The notes below the pieces were generated by a model. The model was not told where the DNA came from. It did not search any database and saw nothing but the letters and a program-made list of their open reading frames with translations. From Prosopocoilus inquinatus (lineage: Eukaryota > Arthropoda > Insecta > Coleoptera > Lucanidae), in the NCBI GenBank assembly GCA_036172665.1, contig CM069873.1:46532001-46596000 (forward strand): a stretch of 64,000 bases of DNA, written 5' to 3'. A program made the position numbers and the translations under genes. Positions 62,303 through 64,000 of this stretch are shown here, piece after piece; positions within the stretch are counted from its first letter, which is position 1, and every line of letters begins with the position of its first letter.

Positions 62303-64000
62303 TGAGTTTCAATAACAAATTAGGTGAAATTGTGAACAAAATTGAAACTGTTGGTAAGTTAGTTAGAACAAAAAAAGATTTCGTGAAGTGGTTAAAGTTC
62401 ATTAGGAAAACTATTATTTTTTCTAAGAAATATTTGAAACTTGAAAATAATACAGTTCCAAATTATGCTAAACTTGAATGGTATATATCACTGTTATTGA
62501 ATTACAGAGAAATTTTTAAACAACGGCTAAGAGAAAAAAGAAATCAAAAAAGAAAAACTTTGGTATGGCAGGATTTAGAATCGTGTTTTAAAAATAGACT
62601 GAGAACAGGTGCAATAATTAATTTAAACATTAAAGATCCAAATTTATTTTTACAAAAATCTTTTAAAAATTTTGATTATAAAATTAAGTTTTTTTAAAGT
62701 AAACGTAATATTTTTAGCTAATTTTATCAAGCCTCAAAACGGTGAATCTGACATAAAACATTTTACAACTAAAAATCAGATAATAGATCACTCAACAAAT
62801 TTAAAGGAATGGTACGAAGCGAACGTTAAAAATAAAATCTTATAAAAATTGGAAGAATTTCAAGAACATGACAGCGGGTGGGCATTATATGAAATACTAC
62901 AATTAAAAGTTAACATTAATAATTTTGCACCCATCAATGTAGGTATTTCAACATACGTTCAAATGCCTAAATTTATTCAAAATAAGAAGTGCGTTTTAAA
63001 TTTGCAAAATAATGATGAATATTGTTTTCTTTGGTCGATCATAGTACATCCTGCTCCCGTACATAAAAAATCTGAACGCATTTCATCTTATCCTCATTTT
63101 TCAAACGTTTTAAAATTTGAAGACATTAATTTTCCTTTTAGTTTAAAAGACGTTAAGAAATTTGAATTAATGAACGAGGTTTCAATTAACGTATTTACAA
63201 CAGAAAAAACAGAAGTATTACCAGTTTCTTTAAGTAAGTTTGAATTCACAAAAAGGATTAATTTATTAATGATACCTTGTGAAGAAAATGATGATGATGA
63301 TGAAAACAACGTAAATTAAAAAAAACAGCATTTCATTTTGCATTAATAAAAAAATTATCTGGTTTACTTCACAAACAAATCGGTAGTTTACATAATAAGA
63401 ATTAGTTTTGTGAACGTTGTCTCAATCATTTTATATTACAAGAAAATTTAGAAAAGCACGTAATTGCATGCAAAGACCTTAACAAAACTAAAATTACTGT
63501 ACCGCTCGAAAAAGAAAAATATCTAACGTTTAAAAATTTCAAAAACAAAGTTCCGTTTGTTATTTATGCGGACTTAGAATGTACACTGAGAAAATTTAAC
63601 GATTTAAAACCTTCTAATAAAAATATAAAGTATCAAAAACATGAACCATTTTCTATAGCATATTTTCTAGTGTATTCGTATAATTCTTCACTTTCAAAAT
63701 TTAGATTACATACCGGAAAAGATTGCGTAAGTTGGTTTGTAAGCGAATTAGAAAAAATAGGTTTAGAAATTAATGATATTTTCTCAAAGGTGTTGCCATG
63801 TAAAAAATTAACGGTAGAACAAGAGTACGAATTTCAAAATGCTACGCATTGTCATGTCTACTTAAAGCCATTCGATAATCTTAAAGATATTAAAGTACGC
63901 CACTATTAGCATCTAACTGGAGAATTTCGTGGAAGTTGTCATCAAGCATGTAATCTAAATTATAGAAACAGTAATGCGATACCAGTTTTTTTTCACAATA
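62303..64000 (+). pseudogene. POLB: Polinton protein-primed DNA polymerase B, frameshifted, cut by window end
   Basis: N-terminal and exonuclease part of the Polinton family-B polymerase. ATG at 62303 gives a frame to 62697 with the VWQDLESCFKNRLRTGAIIN block. Coding similarity continues in other frames: about 62760-62848, then 62849-63319 (EEFQEHDSGWALYEI, NNDEYCFLWSII, ISSYPHFSNV), then about 63405-63480 (a CxxC-type finger, CLNHFILQENLEKHVIACKD), then the frame with FVIYADLECTL (63550), the first exonuclease acidic motif, running to 63909, then a further shift. The polymerase motifs would lie beyond the window. At least four frame breaks. Confidence 0.85.

Larger units (their letters stand above)
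52607..64000. mobile_element. Polinton/Maverick (adintovirus-like endogenous virus), degenerate
   Basis: Gene order: capsid, small protein, penton, protease, core protein, repeat protein and PLA2 leftward; then ATPase, virion protein, integrase, nuclease-like protein and polymerase rightward, with one antisense spliced gene. The capsid, protease, ATPase, integrase and PolB set defines the superfamily. The left end is cut by a Tc1-arm repeat inside the capsid gene and the right end is outside the window, so terminal inverted repeats and target duplication cannot be assessed. Confidence 0.9.

Overview
The window is a transposon-rich, AT-rich stretch of an arthropod genome, most likely an insect. 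The clearest host gene is a spliced carbonic anhydrase (CAH1-like) on the minus strand. Five of its exons lie between 20804 and 47403. Two neighbouring exons are separated by a 22-kb intron that is almost entirely mobile DNA. No operons, rRNA, convincing tRNA or CRISPR array were seen. I could not place the insect order from sequence alone.

Layout. 1-11386: 3' part of a Ty3/gypsy element (reverse transcriptase, RNase H, integrase), followed by an envelope-like ORF resembling the C-terminal half of chuvirus-type glycoproteins, a GC-rich antisense ORF, a polypurine tract and the 3' LTR. A complete BEL/Pao retrotransposon (3610-9542, intact 1729-aa polyprotein, 169-bp LTRs, GCTTG target duplication) is nested inside it. 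11387-14005: remnant of a second copy of the gypsy element with its own 3' LTR. 14006-17660: unrecognised ORFs, then a degraded Polinton/Maverick fragment (packaging ATPase, virion protein, DNA polymerase pieces). 17900-20340: an 11-bp tandem array, a perfect 39-bp hairpin, further foldbacks and small MITEs. 20804-47403: carbonic anhydrase exons; the introns hold a mariner, a degenerate BEL/Pao with an inserted LTR, TA-type MITEs, a PIF/Harbinger with a hairpin MITE in its transposase, a piggyBac and several copies of a satellite-like repeat. 49538-52606: more of that repeat and a Tc1-like relic between long inverted arms. 52607-64000: a second, longer Polinton (adintovirus-like endogenous virus) with major capsid, penton, protease, core protein, phospholipase A2, ATPase, virion protein, integrase C-terminus, nuclease-like protein and protein-primed DNA polymerase. 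The window ends inside the polymerase.

How the parts relate. The larger Polinton has a near-complete morphogenesis set but is dead: its genes carry frameshifts, stops and substitutions at residues expected to be catalytic (protease Cys, ATPase Walker A Lys, PLA2 calcium-loop Gly), and the integrase lacks its catalytic core. The capsid gene is split by a MITE. The most unusual item is a dispersed repeat built from an approximately 311-bp unit in direct and head-to-head inverted arrangements. Five insertions are flanked by 12-bp direct duplications of the host sequence, and a sixth by a 12-bp duplication with one mismatch. I know of no DNA transposon superfamily with that footprint.
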